A stretch of 64,000 bases of DNA. Origin: Vibrio agarivorans. Its GTDB lineage: Bacteria; Pseudomonadota; Gammaproteobacteria; Enterobacterales; Vibrionaceae. Under the pieces are notes generated by a model. It searched no databases and was not told the origin of the DNA. It saw nothing but the letters and a program-made list of their open reading frames with translations. This document shows positions 44,408-53,491 of the stretch, piece by piece (positions within the stretch are counted from its first letter, which is position 1; each line of letters opens with the position of its first letter). The stretch is from positions 310,001-374,000 of the forward strand of contig NZ_JAUFQF010000001.1 of the NCBI RefSeq assembly GCF_030409635.1, given 5' to 3'. The position numbers and the translations under genes were made by a program.

Positions 44408-46768
44408 ATGGCAATACAAAGATTACAAGCCGAGCATTTATACAATACGGCGCAGCTAGAAGAGCTTCCGTGCAAATCAACCAAAGAGCTACCACCGATT
44501 GACGAGATCGTCGGCCAGGAGCGCGCTCAGAAAGCCGTTGAGTTTGCGATGAATATTAAGGAAAAAGGGTACAACATCTACGCCATAGGCCACAATGGGC
44601 TGGGAAAGCGTACGATGATTCTGCGTTACCTTAATCGCCATCAATATGACAGTAGTACGCTGTTTGATTGGTGTTACGTGGCCAACTTTGAAGACATTCG
44701 CACACCTAAAGTACTAAAGCTACCTTGCGGCGTTGGTCAGCGTTTTCGTCAAGATATTGAAACCCTAATGACTAAGCTGTGCAAAGCGATGCCATTGGCG
44801 TTTGATAATGAGATGTATATTTCACGAGCCGAACGTTTAAAGAATCAACTTGCTCAAAAGCAACAAACTGAGCTTGAAAAGATCAGTAAAGCGGCAAAAG
44901 AGAAGGGAATTAGCCTGACGTTAACCACACAAGGTGATTACCAGTTCATTGCAATGGATGGAGAAGAGCTACATACCGAAGAGACGTTTGATGCACTGTC
45001 GATTAAAGAGCAAGAGGAGTTTGGCGCGAGCATAGATGCGCTAGAAGTGACGCTGAGAGACATGGTTCGTCAGCTAACCGATTGGGAAGAGAGCTATAGT
45101 GACAAGATCAAGAAGCTTAATGATGATGTCACGCTTGACGTTATTGCTCACTTCATCAAACAACTCAAAGTTGATTACGCTGAATACAGTGAAATAAAGA
45201 CATTCTTAACCGCACTGCAAAAAGACATTGTTGAGAATGCGGAAATATTCCTAGAAGAAAGCAATGAGCAAGGCGAAATTGCGACCGCTTCTCTTGATAA
45301 AAAGCTTCCACGCCGATACAAGATTAACGTACTAGTAAGCCGGGAAGGGTGCGAGTTTCCTATCGTGGTAGAGGAGAACCCAAATTACCATCGCTTGTTT
45401 GGCTACACTGAAACCGCAACCTTTAAGGGTACGGTATTTACGGACTTCTCACTGATTCGAGCAGGTAGTTTACACAAAGCGAACGGTGGTGTGCTTCTTA
45501 TTGATGCACAAAAAGTGTTAGAGCAGCCTTATGTGTGGGATGGTTTAAAACGTGCTCTACGATCTCGTCAACTCAGTCTGACTTCGCTCGAAAAAGAGGT
45601 GACTTTGACGGGGGCGGTCTCACTTGATCCAGAGCCGATTCCACTCGATGTAAAAATTATCTTGTTTGGTGATTATCGAACCTATCAACTGTTGCAGCAT
45701 TACGATCCGGAGTTCATCGAGTTGTTCCGAGTGACAGCCGATTTCGAAGATGAGATGCCAAGAAGTGCTTCAGCAGAGCTCCACTATGCGCGGTTTATTT
45801 CAAGCATTGTGCATGACAACAAAATGTTACACTGTGACAGAAAAGCAATAGGTCGTATTGTCGAATATAGCTCACGAATGGCGGGCGACCAGACTAAGTT
45901 GTCACTACACTCCGCGAAAATTGCCAATCTACTTCGTGAATCTAATTATGTTGCTCGACAGGCCAATTCCAACATGATTCGTTCAAGCCATGTTGAAGAG
46001 GCTCTTAGGAACCAAGAGCTACGTGTTAATCGCTTGCAGCAGAGTGTGATGGAGAGCTTTATCAATGGAACGACCTTGATAAACACCGATGGTGAAGCGG
46101 TAGGGCAGGTCAACGCCTTATCGGTACTGTCAACTTCTGATCATATGTTTGGTGCACCGAATCGAATTACCGCAACCACAAGTTATGGTGAGGGTGAGGT
46201 GATAGATATCGAACGCAGCGTCGATCTTGGCGGCAGTATCCACTCAAAAGGTGTCATGATATTAACCGCTTATCTATCGTCAGTTTTTGGCAAGACTGCG
46301 AAAGTGCCATTGACGACGAACATCACATTTGAGCAGTCTTACGGTGGTGTAGATGGGGATAGTGCGAGTATGGCGGAGTTCTGTGCTGTGGTGTCGGCTT
46401 TCTCACGCCAACCTGTGCGGCAAGATATTGCGATTACGGGCTCAATGAACCAATTTGGCGAATCTCAGCCGATTGGCGGTGTCAATGAGAAGATCGAAGG
46501 TTTCTTTGATGTGTGTGGTATCAAAGGGCGCACGTCTGAGCAGGGGGTGATTATTCCACGTTCTAACGCTCACAACCTCATGCTAAGACAAGATATCGTT
46601 AAAGCTGTTGAAAAAGGCGAGTTTCATATTTGGACAATTGACCATGTGACTGAGGCAATCAAAATCTTCACCGGTAAAGAAGCGGGAGAAGCCTCAGAGA
46701 TGGGAAGTTATCCTATTGATACTGTTTTTGGTATTGCTCAAGCAAAGCTGAACTCTTTGCGAAAATAG
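44408..46768 (+). CDS. Lon-family ATP-dependent protease (LonB/YcbZ-like)
   Basis: A 786-residue AAA+ serine protease of the LonB/Lon-2 type. I choose ATG 44408 because AGGAGG lies just before it. The Walker A-like loop is IGHNGLGKRTMIL near residue 75. A long helical insertion (about 135-300) is followed by the Walker B-type region GGVLLIDAQKVL. The C-terminal S16 protease domain has Ser652 in GDSASMAEF and Lys695 in GGVNEKIEGF, the complete Ser-Lys dyad. Unlike Lon it lacks the N-terminal LAN domain. Its targets are unknown. Confidence 0.92.
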   Translation: MAIQRLQAEHLYNTAQLEELPCKSTKELPPIDEIVGQERAQKAVEFAMNIKEKGYNIYAIGHNGLGKRTMILRYLNRHQYDSSTLFDWCYVANFEDIRTPKVLKLPCGVGQRFRQDIETLMTKLCKAMPLAFDNEMYISRAERLKNQLAQKQQTELEKISKAAKEKGISLTLTTQGDYQFIAMDGEELHTEETFDALSIKEQEEFGASIDALEVTLRDMVRQLTDWEESYSDKIKKLNDDVTLDVIAHFIKQLKVDYAEYSEIKTFLTALQKDIVENAEIFLEESNEQGEIATASLDKKLPRRYKINVLVSREGCEFPIVVEENPNYHRLFGYTETATFKGTVFTDFSLIRAGSLHKANGGVLLIDAQKVLEQPYVWDGLKRALRSRQLSLTSLEKEVTLTGAVSLDPEPIPLDVKIILFGDYRTYQLLQHYDPEFIELFRVTADFEDEMPRSASAELHYARFISSIVHDNKMLHCDRKAIGRIVEYSSRMAGDQTKLSLHSAKIANLLRESNYVARQANSNMIRSSHVEEALRNQELRVNRLQQSVMESFINGTTLINTDGEAVGQVNALSVLSTSDHMFGAPNRITATTSYGEGEVIDIERSVDLGGSIHSKGVMILTAYLSSVFGKTAKVPLTTNITFEQSYGGVDGDSASMAEFCAVVSAFSRQPVRQDIAITGSMNQFGESQPIGGVNEKIEGFFDVCGIKGRTSEQGVIIPRSNAHNLMLRQDIVKAVEKGEFHIWTIDHVTEAIKIFTGKEAGEASEMGSYPIDTVFGIAQAKLNSLRK

Positions 46769-46784
46769 AGGCTTATCTCCATTT

Positions 46785-46818
46785 GCCCTGCGTTGCACAC
46801 GTAGGGCTTTCTCGTTTT
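46785..46818 (+). terminator. Terminator after the Lon-like gene
   Basis: GCCCTGCGT/ACGTAGGGC (one G-T pair) is followed by TTTCTCGTTTT. Confidence 0.7.
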
Positions 46819-46836
46819 ATAAAGCAAGAGCGCGGG

Positions 46837-47265
46837 CTAATGGCGTCTCTCTTGTTCAATCTCCCGTTTCCGCATTGGCATAGCATCGATTTGTTTGTAC
46901 AACTGGTGTAAATCAAATTCGTCTGTGCGAGATTTCACGCCGCCATCTTTGCCGATGAGAATGGTTTGACGGCTGCGGTTGGTAAATGAGCCCGTTACTT
47001 GTTTAGAAAGTTTGTCAGGAACTGAGGCGGTAAGATTTGAAGAGACTTTACCATTGGACGCCACAAACCAAATCACATCTCGCTCAGCGATCCCCAGCTT
47101 CTCATCCGTGAGTGTTTTGACGATCTGTTCACCTTTTGCAGGCTCTTGAACCAATATGACACGATTCTTCCAGTTAAGCTCATCGAGAGAGTTTATGTCT
47201 TCTGCTGCCATCGATACGCCTGGCAGTGCAAGTGTGATAAATAGAGCTGTGTATAACTTTTTCAT
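46837..47265 (-). CDS. DUF4174-domain secreted protein
   Basis: A 142-residue protein. The signal peptide ends at GVSMAAED near residue 21. The domain matches the DUF4174 pattern of thioredoxin-like fold proteins: LNWKNRVILVQEP near residue 32, ERDVIWFVAS near residue 62 and TILIGKDGGVKSRTDEFDLHQLYKQID near residue 102. No active-site cysteines are present, so a redox role is unlikely. It is periplasmic, of unknown function, and a single gene convergent with the Lon-like gene. Confidence 0.82.
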   Translation of the reverse strand: MKKLYTALFITLALPGVSMAAEDINSLDELNWKNRVILVQEPAKGEQIVKTLTDEKLGIAERDVIWFVASNGKVSSNLTASVPDKLSKQVTGSFTNRSRQTILIGKDGGVKSRTDEFDLHQLYKQIDAMPMRKREIEQERRH

Positions 47266-47615
47266 GGGTAGCGTCCTTGTAGAAGACCAGTACGTTTAGC
47301 ATAGAAGAAAGTGTTTAAACTTCTAGTAAACCAGGCACTCAGTTGTTCCACGATTATTACTTTATCACTTCGAGTTTGGTTCACTATTTTGCGAATGTTG
47401 ATACTCAAACTCACGGTCACTTCATGATTGGCTCTATATGACCTATATGTTTGGTTTTATCTCCTTATAATTCCGCCTCCTTCGCTAGGGCAAACACCCG
47501 TCAGAGTTTTTGCATTCTGAACTCTGTTCGATTGTGAGTTCTCTAGCGATGACCAACAACGGATACTTAATAAGCTTCATGGAGGAGGCAAACTTTATTT
47601 TAGAGAGAGATAAGA
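47266..47615. other. 350-bp divergent intergenic region
   Basis: It lies between the DUF4174 gene and an outer-membrane gene. It contains a weak hairpin (CAGAGTT/AACTCTG, 47502-47526) and GGAGGAGG-like sequence at 47581-47588, but I see no ORF, RNA gene or clear operator. Confidence 0.5.
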
Positions 47616-48401
47616 ATGAAAAAGTTTGCTTTGATAACCCCTATTGCACTCGTTCTAGTAGCTAATGTTCACGCAGAAGAGAGCGCAGTAATTGACCCTG
47701 CGGATGTAACCAACGTGTACACGCAAGGTGCGATCATGCTCAATGGTAACTCGGATATTTTATTGCAGGGACAGGTCTCAGGCGGATTGAGCAATGGTCA
47801 AGAGTTTGCGTTATTGGCCGAGGCAACGTTGGCTGATGAGAGTAAGAGCAGTAAGCGCAATGACAACAAGTTCGGCACTGATTACAGCAACTCACGTCTA
47901 CAGTACTTCCATGTATTTACTCCGGAATCCAAAGTAACACCAAAACTGGGTCTGTCAGTCGATTACATTAACACACGTAATGACGTTAAAAATGATCTGC
48001 TATCAATCGGTGCGATTGCGGCGATCAACCCTCAGTACACAGGTGGTTTGATGCTGTTTCCACGTTTAGCAGTGATGGGCGGCACCATGGAAGTACCATC
48101 TGCATCGACCAAAAAAGATGACTTATTTGGTTACTCAGCTAGCCTGTTTATTGTTAAGCGAATTGGTGATGGTGGTGCGTATTTGAATGTTGCTCCTGAG
48201 TGGCAAGACGTTTCTGGCGATGAGATTGATATGCAAAACTTTTCTGTAAAAACCTCTCTTAACGTGCCGCTGAACAGTGAGCGTTCTTGGTGGATCAATA
48301 CTCGCTACGATGTAACTAAGTCTTACATGGACATTAATAATAAGAACTTAGATGGTAATTGGGAAACCCAAGCTTGGGTTGGTGTTAGATACTACTTCTA
48401 A
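47616..48401 (+). CDS. Outer-membrane beta-barrel protein of unknown function
   Basis: A 261-residue protein with a signal peptide ending at NVHAEES near residue 20. Alternating hydrophobic residues through the chain (LQYFHVFTPESKVTPKLGLSVDYI) and the terminal WVGVRYYF are marks of a small outer-membrane barrel, with about 8-12 strands. The GAGAGAG ribosome region lies close to the ATG. I do not recognise a named family. It could be a surface or osmotic-response barrel. It is a single gene with its own terminator. Confidence 0.75.
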   Translation: MKKFALITPIALVLVANVHAEESAVIDPADVTNVYTQGAIMLNGNSDILLQGQVSGGLSNGQEFALLAEATLADESKSSKRNDNKFGTDYSNSRLQYFHVFTPESKVTPKLGLSVDYINTRNDVKNDLLSIGAIAAINPQYTGGLMLFPRLAVMGGTMEVPSASTKKDDLFGYSASLFIVKRIGDGGAYLNVAPEWQDVSGDEIDMQNFSVKTSLNVPLNSERSWWINTRYDVTKSYMDINNKNLDGNWETQAWVGVRYYF

Positions 48402-48423
48402 TTAGCATACGTCAATCGTGTAA

Positions 48424-48453
48424 AGGCTCAATAGGTTACTGTTGGGCTTTTTT
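48424..48453 (+). terminator. Terminator after the barrel gene
   Basis: GCTCAA...TTGGGC is a wobble-containing stem followed by TTTTTT. Confidence 0.7.
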
Positions 48454-48529
48454 AGTTTTGAGTGTTCGGTATGCCTATGAAAAACTTGATATCAATAGCA
48501 GTGGATACACTAATTATGCTTAGGAGTGG

Positions 48530-48549
48530 ATTGCAGGAGAACCTGCAAT
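48530..48549. other. Orphan hairpin in the 312-bp gap 48402-48713
   Basis: ATTGCAGG/CCTGCAAT is a perfect 8-bp stem with loop agaa. It belongs to no clear transcript end. The rest of the gap shows only a TATAAT-like box at 48680 before the small membrane gene. Confidence 0.4.
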
Positions 48550-48713
48550 TTGGATTTTATGCTCGTGTGGTATTCTAACCCTGTCATTACGTGCTACTTC
48601 ATAAAACGATAATACGTGTTTCATAGGTCCCCGCGCAAAATATGACATAGCACAACATTTGAATGAATGGTTTCAGTATAATTTATGCACTTAAGTGAGT
48701 ATAAGGCTCAGTT

Positions 48714-48953
48714 ATGAAAAGCAAAAAAATAACCATAGTTTCAATAGTTGGCTGTATAACGTGCCTGGTGTTAGTGAAGCTAGATATTTTAGCTTTGTTG
48801 GCGATGCTAGGTGCGGTGTTTTTCCTCTTCTTTGCTGTCGTTCATGGTGGCCTTAGTGCTGCCGGGCGTGATGATGACCTTTTTGGTGCCTTTCAAGACA
48901 CCAAGAAGCAAACCAGTCACTCCTTATTTGATTTCTTCAGCTCGAAGAAGTAA
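48714..48953 (+). CDS. Small membrane protein of unknown function
   Basis: A 79-residue protein with two hydrophobic segments (about 7-24 and 26-46: IVSIVGCITCLVLV and ILALLAMLGAVFFLFFAVV) followed by a hydrophilic tail DDDLFGAFQDTKKQTSHSL. It starts at ATG with an AAGG-like site nearby, is preceded by a -10-like box and followed by a hairpin at 48977. No family recognised. Isolated small membrane genes of this type often act in envelope stress or transporter control, but nothing here shows that. Confidence 0.6.
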   Translation: MKSKKITIVSIVGCITCLVLVKLDILALLAMLGAVFFLFFAVVHGGLSAAGRDDDLFGAFQDTKKQTSHSLFDFFSSKK

Positions 48954-48976
48954 TCCCCCAAGTTACTGTTATATCA

Positions 48977-49000
48977 AAGGGGCTCTCCCCAGAGCCCCTT
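48977..49000 (+). terminator. Hairpin after the small membrane gene
   Basis: AAGGGGCTCT/AGAGCCCCTT forms a perfect 10-bp stem, loop cccc. Only TT follows before AATC, so termination may be weak. Confidence 0.6.
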
Positions 49001-49082
49001 AATCTATCTACTCATATGCTATTGGAATCCTAGCCCTATAATCGGTAAACTTGACATTAATTTTTAGCTAATTTGAACAGTT

Positions 49083-49955
49083 ATGTTTTATCTCTCCGGT
49101 GTTACTCTTTTATGGGCCTTCTCGTTCAGTTTGATCGGTGTGTACCTTGCAGGGCAAGTGGACGCTTGGTTTTCTGTACTGATGCGTGTTGCTTTAGCAG
49201 GCTTAGTGTTTATTCCATTCCTTAAGTTTAAAGGTGTAGGGCGAAAGCTTATTCTCCAATTGATGACCTTAGGTGGCTTTCAATTGGGATTGATGTACTG
49301 TTTTTACTATCAATCATTTTTATTGCTTTCTGTTCCAGAAGTGTTGTTGTTCACTGTCATGACACCGATATATGTGACCTTGCTGTATGATCTCGTGCAT
49401 AAGCGTTTTTCATCCTGGTATTTGGTCACGGCTTTGATTGCGGTAGCTGGCGCGGTATTGATTAAATACGAAGGGATCAATGAGCAATTTATCCTCGGCT
49501 TTATGGTCGTTCAAGCAGCAAACCTTTGCTTTGCAATTGGGCAAGTAGGCTATAAAGTCATCATGGAAAAACAGCCACATACTCTTAAACAACATACTGT
49601 TTTTGGGTATTTCTATCTTGGGGCTTTTGTCGTTGCGTCCATCGCTTTTATGGTATTTGGTAACACTGAAAAGCTACCAACAACGTCAACCCAATGGGGC
49701 ATTCTTATCTACTTGGGCACCATCGCTTCTGGTTTGGGGTATTTCTTGTGGAACCGTGGTGCATGTCAGGTGAATGCGGGCGCGCTGGCGGTTATGAATA
49801 ATGCGTTAATTCCAGCTGGATTGATCGTTAACATTCTCATTTGGAATCAACAAGAAGATGTGCTGCGTTTATTCTTAGGAGCAGTCGTCATTATGCTTTC
49901 ATTGTGGATTAACGAGAAATGGGTCAAAACCAAGGTCTCAGAAAAATACAGTTAA
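49083..49955 (+). CDS. EamA/DMT-family transporter
   Basis: A 290-residue carrier with ten hydrophobic segments in two EamA halves (GVTLLWAFSFSLIGVYLAG at the start; YLGTIASGLGYFLWNRGACQVNAGALAVMNN near residue 220). It looks like the carboxylate/amino acid/amine transporter subgroup (YedA/RhaT-like exporters). The substrate is unknown. It is a single gene with terminator at 49983. Confidence 0.88.
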   Translation: MFYLSGVTLLWAFSFSLIGVYLAGQVDAWFSVLMRVALAGLVFIPFLKFKGVGRKLILQLMTLGGFQLGLMYCFYYQSFLLLSVPEVLLFTVMTPIYVTLLYDLVHKRFSSWYLVTALIAVAGAVLIKYEGINEQFILGFMVVQAANLCFAIGQVGYKVIMEKQPHTLKQHTVFGYFYLGAFVVASIAFMVFGNTEKLPTTSTQWGILIYLGTIASGLGYFLWNRGACQVNAGALAVMNNALIPAGLIVNILIWNQQEDVLRLFLGAVVIMLSLWINEKWVKTKVSEKYS

Positions 49956-49982
49956 ACTGAACGTTATCCCCTAAGCTTATTC

Positions 49983-50018
49983 AGCCCGAGCAGTCTTTGA
50001 TTGTTCGGGCTTTTTTTG
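49983..50018 (+). terminator. Terminator after the EamA gene
   Basis: AGCCCGAGCA and TGTTCGGGCT are paired (one wobble) and followed by seven T. Confidence 0.88.
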
Positions 50019-50094
50019 GCCTTTTGTGACCTACGTTTGAACATGGCGTTAAGTTAGACTTTAATTAACTTCACAGCTTGATAGGTTTTAAACA

Positions 50095-50736
50095 ATGTTA
50101 CGTCATTTTTTAGTCCTAATTTCATGCATAGGAAGTGCAGGTCTGTATGCTGCGGCGACTCAGACAATTTCATGGATAGACTTAGTGCCCCCAGCGAGTG
50201 AGGAGGTGTCGTTACCTCCTTTGAATGAATACCAAGTGGGTTTGATTTATAAAATTGTTGCGTATCAAAATGCTGAAAAACGAAGAGATATGTCAGCAAA
50301 AGAAACCGCAACCTATGAACAAAATGTTGCGGATTTTACTGCTACTAAAGCGGATTTGGCATCACTTTTAGCACTGCGAGAAAAGGCTATCGAGGTTGAA
50401 AAAGCGCGTTATAGTTCAGTTGACCCATCGATGAAGTTCGATGAAGTTACCATTGGTGGCTTTATGGTACCCCTAGAAATGGATGGGTTAACAACGAAAA
50501 AATTTCTTCTTGTACCCACTGCCGGTGCTTGTATTCATACACCACCCCCACCGATTAATCAGATTATTGTTGTCGATATCGAGCAAGGCTATGAACTCGT
50601 TGACCTATTTCAGCCGATAGCGGTCAGTGGTGATATCAAAGTCTCACAACAAGAGTTGAATGTTGACTATATTGATGGAAATACCGATGTGAGTGCAGGC
50701 TATGTGATGAAAGCATCCGACATTCGTCTCTACTAG
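50095..50736 (+). CDS. DUF3299 secreted protein
   Basis: A 213-residue protein. The signal peptide ends near GLYAAATQ (residue 20). The family pattern is clear: ISWIDLVPP at the mature start, IGGFMVPLEMDG near residue 120 and FLLVPTAGACIHTPPPPINQIIVV near residue 140, the Cys-His-Pro-rich hallmark of DUF3299. These are periplasmic proteins of unknown role, often next to metal or lipoprotein-export genes; here they have no such partner. No clear terminator follows before the amidohydrolase. Confidence 0.83.
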   Translation: MLRHFLVLISCIGSAGLYAAATQTISWIDLVPPASEEVSLPPLNEYQVGLIYKIVAYQNAEKRRDMSAKETATYEQNVADFTATKADLASLLALREKAIEVEKARYSSVDPSMKFDEVTIGGFMVPLEMDGLTTKKFLLVPTAGACIHTPPPPINQIIVVDIEQGYELVDLFQPIAVSGDIKVSQQELNVDYIDGNTDVSAGYVMKASDIRLY

Positions 50737-50842
50737 TTGACTAAGTATGCTGAAAATGGACTTAAAGGCATTTAAATTTTTGTTTGTTGCTAACCAAAAC
50801 AAAAGGACGTTTTAGCAAGCGCATAATCCCCATGGAGATTCT

Positions 50843-52399
50843 ATGAAAGTGACCCCAAGATTGGCACTGTTACCTCTTGCCATTATGGCCATAACTACAC
50901 ATGTTCATGCCGCTGATTACGATGTCGTGATTAAATCAGGACACGTTATTGACCCTGAAACTGGGCTGAGTGACGTACGTAACCTTGGTATCAACGATGG
51001 GACCATCGTTAAGGTAACGACAGAAAATATCTCTGGTAAGAGAACAATCGACGCAGAAGGACAATATGTCACGCCTGGTTTCATCGATTTACATCACCAT
51101 GGTCAAAACATTTCTGGTTACCGCATGCAGGGTGTGCAGGGTGTCACCACGGCACTAGAGCTTGAGTCTGGTATTCTTCCAATCGCTGATTGGTATGAAG
51201 GTCAAGCTAAGAAGAATTTGCCGATTAACTATGGTGCTTCGGCGGCTTGGACATTTGCCCGTGTTGCTGCCTTTACTGGTGAAGCACCTTACGCAGACCT
51301 AGAGTATTTCCAAAAACAGCAAGGTCGCTCTGATTGGAAACAAGATATTGCATCACCAGAGCAGATGGATCAGATTTTAGCGATGGTGGAAGAGGGCATC
51401 AATGAAGGTGCGATTGGTATCGGTATTAATGCCGGTTACGCGCCTGGATATGGTCAAAAAGAGTATTATGCGTTGGCAAAGTTAGCGGCGAAACATGATG
51501 TGGGTACATTCACGCACGTGCGTTATGCGAGCATGATGGAGCCTGGCAGTAGCTTTGAAGCAATCAAAGAGCTCATTGCAAACGCTACGCTAACGGGCGC
51601 ACGCATGCATATCAACCATATTAACAGTACGTCACTGCGTGATATCGATGCCACACTTGAGTTGGTTAACGAAGCGCTTGAGAAAGACGTGCCGATCTCT
51701 GTTGGTGCATACCCTTGGGGTGCCGCAAGTACGGTTGTGGGAGCGGCGATGTTCAGTGGCGATCACTGGAAAGAGCGTATGGGCTACCAAGAGTACAGTA
51801 TTCAAATGGGGTTAAATCGCCTTGATGATAAGCAGTTGGTAGAAGCACAAAAAGAGCAACCTGGCTCTATTGTGAATTGGCACTTTTTAGATGAGTCAAA
51901 GCAAGATGAGTTGGCTGCGTTAGACAAGTCGATCTTACACCCAGCCGTGACGATTGAATCAGATTCTATGCCTTGGATGTTGATCACAGACAAAGGTATT
52001 GAAAACTATGAAGGCGATGCTTGGCCTTTACCTGAAAATGCATTCTCACATCCACGTTCGAGCGGCTCTTTCACAAAAATCCTCGAGACTTATGTTCGTG
52101 ATAGAGGTGTGATGTCAATTGAAGAAGCGATATTCAAGGTGAGTTATGCTCCAGCGACGATCTTGCAAGACTACGTACCACAAATGATGAAAAAAGGTCG
52201 TATTCAAGAGGGAGCTGATGCTGACATAGTTATTTTTGATTTGGACAAAGTCGAAACCAGAGCCGATTACCAAAAGCCAGCAGCAACGCCACTTGGCATC
52301 AACAATGTCATGGTTAATGGCGAGCTGATTGTTGAAAATGGTGAACTTATCATTGGCTCGGCACCGGGCCAGCCGATTCGTCGAGACGTCAAACAGTAA
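50843..52399 (+). CDS. Secreted amidohydrolase, D-aminoacylase/N-acyl-D-glutamate deacylase-like
   Basis: A 518-residue protein. The signal peptide ends at HVHAADY near residue 24. The amidohydrolase fold is seen in YVTPGFIDLHHHGQ (metal His pair near residue 85), THVRYASMMEPGS near residue 227, MHINHINSTSL near residue 255 and the C-terminal KKGRIQEGADADIVIFD. The D-aminoacylase branch removes acyl groups from N-acyl-D-amino acids. A periplasmic copy suggests scavenging of peptidoglycan- or signal-derived amides. It is upstream of an FNT channel but has its own terminator. Confidence 0.83.
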   Translation: MKVTPRLALLPLAIMAITTHVHAADYDVVIKSGHVIDPETGLSDVRNLGINDGTIVKVTTENISGKRTIDAEGQYVTPGFIDLHHHGQNISGYRMQGVQGVTTALELESGILPIADWYEGQAKKNLPINYGASAAWTFARVAAFTGEAPYADLEYFQKQQGRSDWKQDIASPEQMDQILAMVEEGINEGAIGIGINAGYAPGYGQKEYYALAKLAAKHDVGTFTHVRYASMMEPGSSFEAIKELIANATLTGARMHINHINSTSLRDIDATLELVNEALEKDVPISVGAYPWGAASTVVGAAMFSGDHWKERMGYQEYSIQMGLNRLDDKQLVEAQKEQPGSIVNWHFLDESKQDELAALDKSILHPAVTIESDSMPWMLITDKGIENYEGDAWPLPENAFSHPRSSGSFTKILETYVRDRGVMSIEEAIFKVSYAPATILQDYVPQMMKKGRIQEGADADIVIFDLDKVETRADYQKPAATPLGINNVMVNGELIVENGELIIGSAPGQPIRRDVKQ

Positions 52400-52430
52400 T
52401 TGTTCATTCAAACTAATTGCTTTCTCAAAT

Positions 52431-52456
52431 AAGGCTCCCGTCGGGAGCCTTATTAT
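52431..52456 (+). terminator. Terminator after the amidohydrolase
   Basis: AAGGCTCCC/GGGAGCCTT forms a perfect 9-bp stem, then ATTATT. Confidence 0.75.
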
Positions 52457-52579
52457 TGGTAACTAGTACTTGGTCAGTTACATCGATTTAATGTTGTTAT
52501 TCGAGTTGAAATACTGCTTGAAAACGCCAAAAAATAGGCGCAAAATCCGCGCACTTTGCAACTGTTACAAAATATTACT

Positions 52580-53428
52580 ATGGCGATGGACTTCAACCAA
52601 TTTGATTCCCTACTACCTCCTCAAGCGGCTGAACGTGCTGCGGATATCGGGGTAGGAAAAGCAACTAAAGATCCTATCAAATCATTTTTGCTTGCAATCT
52701 CAGCTGGCATTCATATTGGTATCGCGTTTGTTTTCTACACCACAGTTACGACCGGTGCCGGTGATATGGCGTGGGGTATGATGCGCTTTATTGGTGGTCT
52801 TGCGTTTAGCCTAGGCTTAATTTTAGTGGTTGTTACTGGCGGCGAACTCTTTACTAGCTCAGTGTTAACCCTTGTGGCTAGAGCGAGTGGTAAAATTCGT
52901 TGGACTACGCTGCTGCGTAACTGGTTCACCGTATATCTTGGTAATTTAGTCGGCGCACTCTCTCTGGTAGCGTGTATGTTGGTGACACAGCAATTTATGC
53001 TGGATGGTGGTCAAGTGGGTTTAAATACGATGGCAATCGCTCAGCACAAGCTGCATCATAACTTCTTCCAAGCCGTGGCACTTGGCATCATGTGTAACGT
53101 ATTGGTGTGTGTCGCGGTATGGATGACGTTTAGTGGTCGTACGTTAACAGACAAAATATTGGTGATGATTTTGCCAGTCGCAATGTTCGTTTCAGCCGGT
53201 TTTGAGCACTGTATCGCGAACATGTTTCAAGTTCCAATGGCCATTGCGATCAAGACTTTTGCGCCTGAGACATTCTGGCAAATGTCCGGTGCCAATATCG
53301 CTGATTTTGCAGATTTAACAGTCGGCAATTTTGTCGTTAATAATCTTATTCCGGTGACTCTTGGTAACATTATCGGCGGCGGTGTGTTTGTTGGAATCTG
53401 GTACTGGGTGATTTATCTGCGCGAGTAG
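52580..53428 (+). CDS. Formate/nitrite (FNT-family) transporter
   Basis: A 282-residue six-segment channel. FNT signatures are GGLAFSLGLILVVVTGGELFTSS near residue 75, NWFTVYLGNLVGAL near residue 110 and GLNTMAIAQHKLHHNFFQAVALGIMCNVLVCVAVWM around residues 148-185, where the usual conserved His is replaced by the AQHKLHH cluster; FEHCIANMF follows near residue 215. It carries formate, nitrite or a similar monovalent anion. I choose ATG 52580 rather than the in-frame TTG at 52556. No ribosome site is obvious. It is convergent with ald, so not in the taurine operon. Confidence 0.87.
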   Translation: MAMDFNQFDSLLPPQAAERAADIGVGKATKDPIKSFLLAISAGIHIGIAFVFYTTVTTGAGDMAWGMMRFIGGLAFSLGLILVVVTGGELFTSSVLTLVARASGKIRWTTLLRNWFTVYLGNLVGALSLVACMLVTQQFMLDGGQVGLNTMAIAQHKLHHNFFQAVALGIMCNVLVCVAVWMTFSGRTLTDKILVMILPVAMFVSAGFEHCIANMFQVPMAIAIKTFAPETFWQMSGANIADFADLTVGNFVVNNLIPVTLGNIIGGGVFVGIWYWVIYLRE

Positions 53429-53451
53429 CAGCAGAGGCTTCACTGAGATTG

Positions 53452-53478
53452 AAAAGGGCTTCTTGCGAAGCCCTTGGT
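53452..53478. terminator. Bidirectional terminator between FNT gene and ald
   Basis: AAGGGCTTC/GAAGCCCTT forms a perfect 9-bp stem, loop ttgc, with TTTT on the minus side and TT on the plus side. Confidence 0.75.
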
Positions 53479-53491
53479 TGTTCTACGAACA

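Noticed and set aside
52580..53428. FNT channel as part of the taurine operon (for example sulfite or formate export)
   Set aside because: It is convergent with ald, has a terminator between, and lacks the two-box taurine motif.
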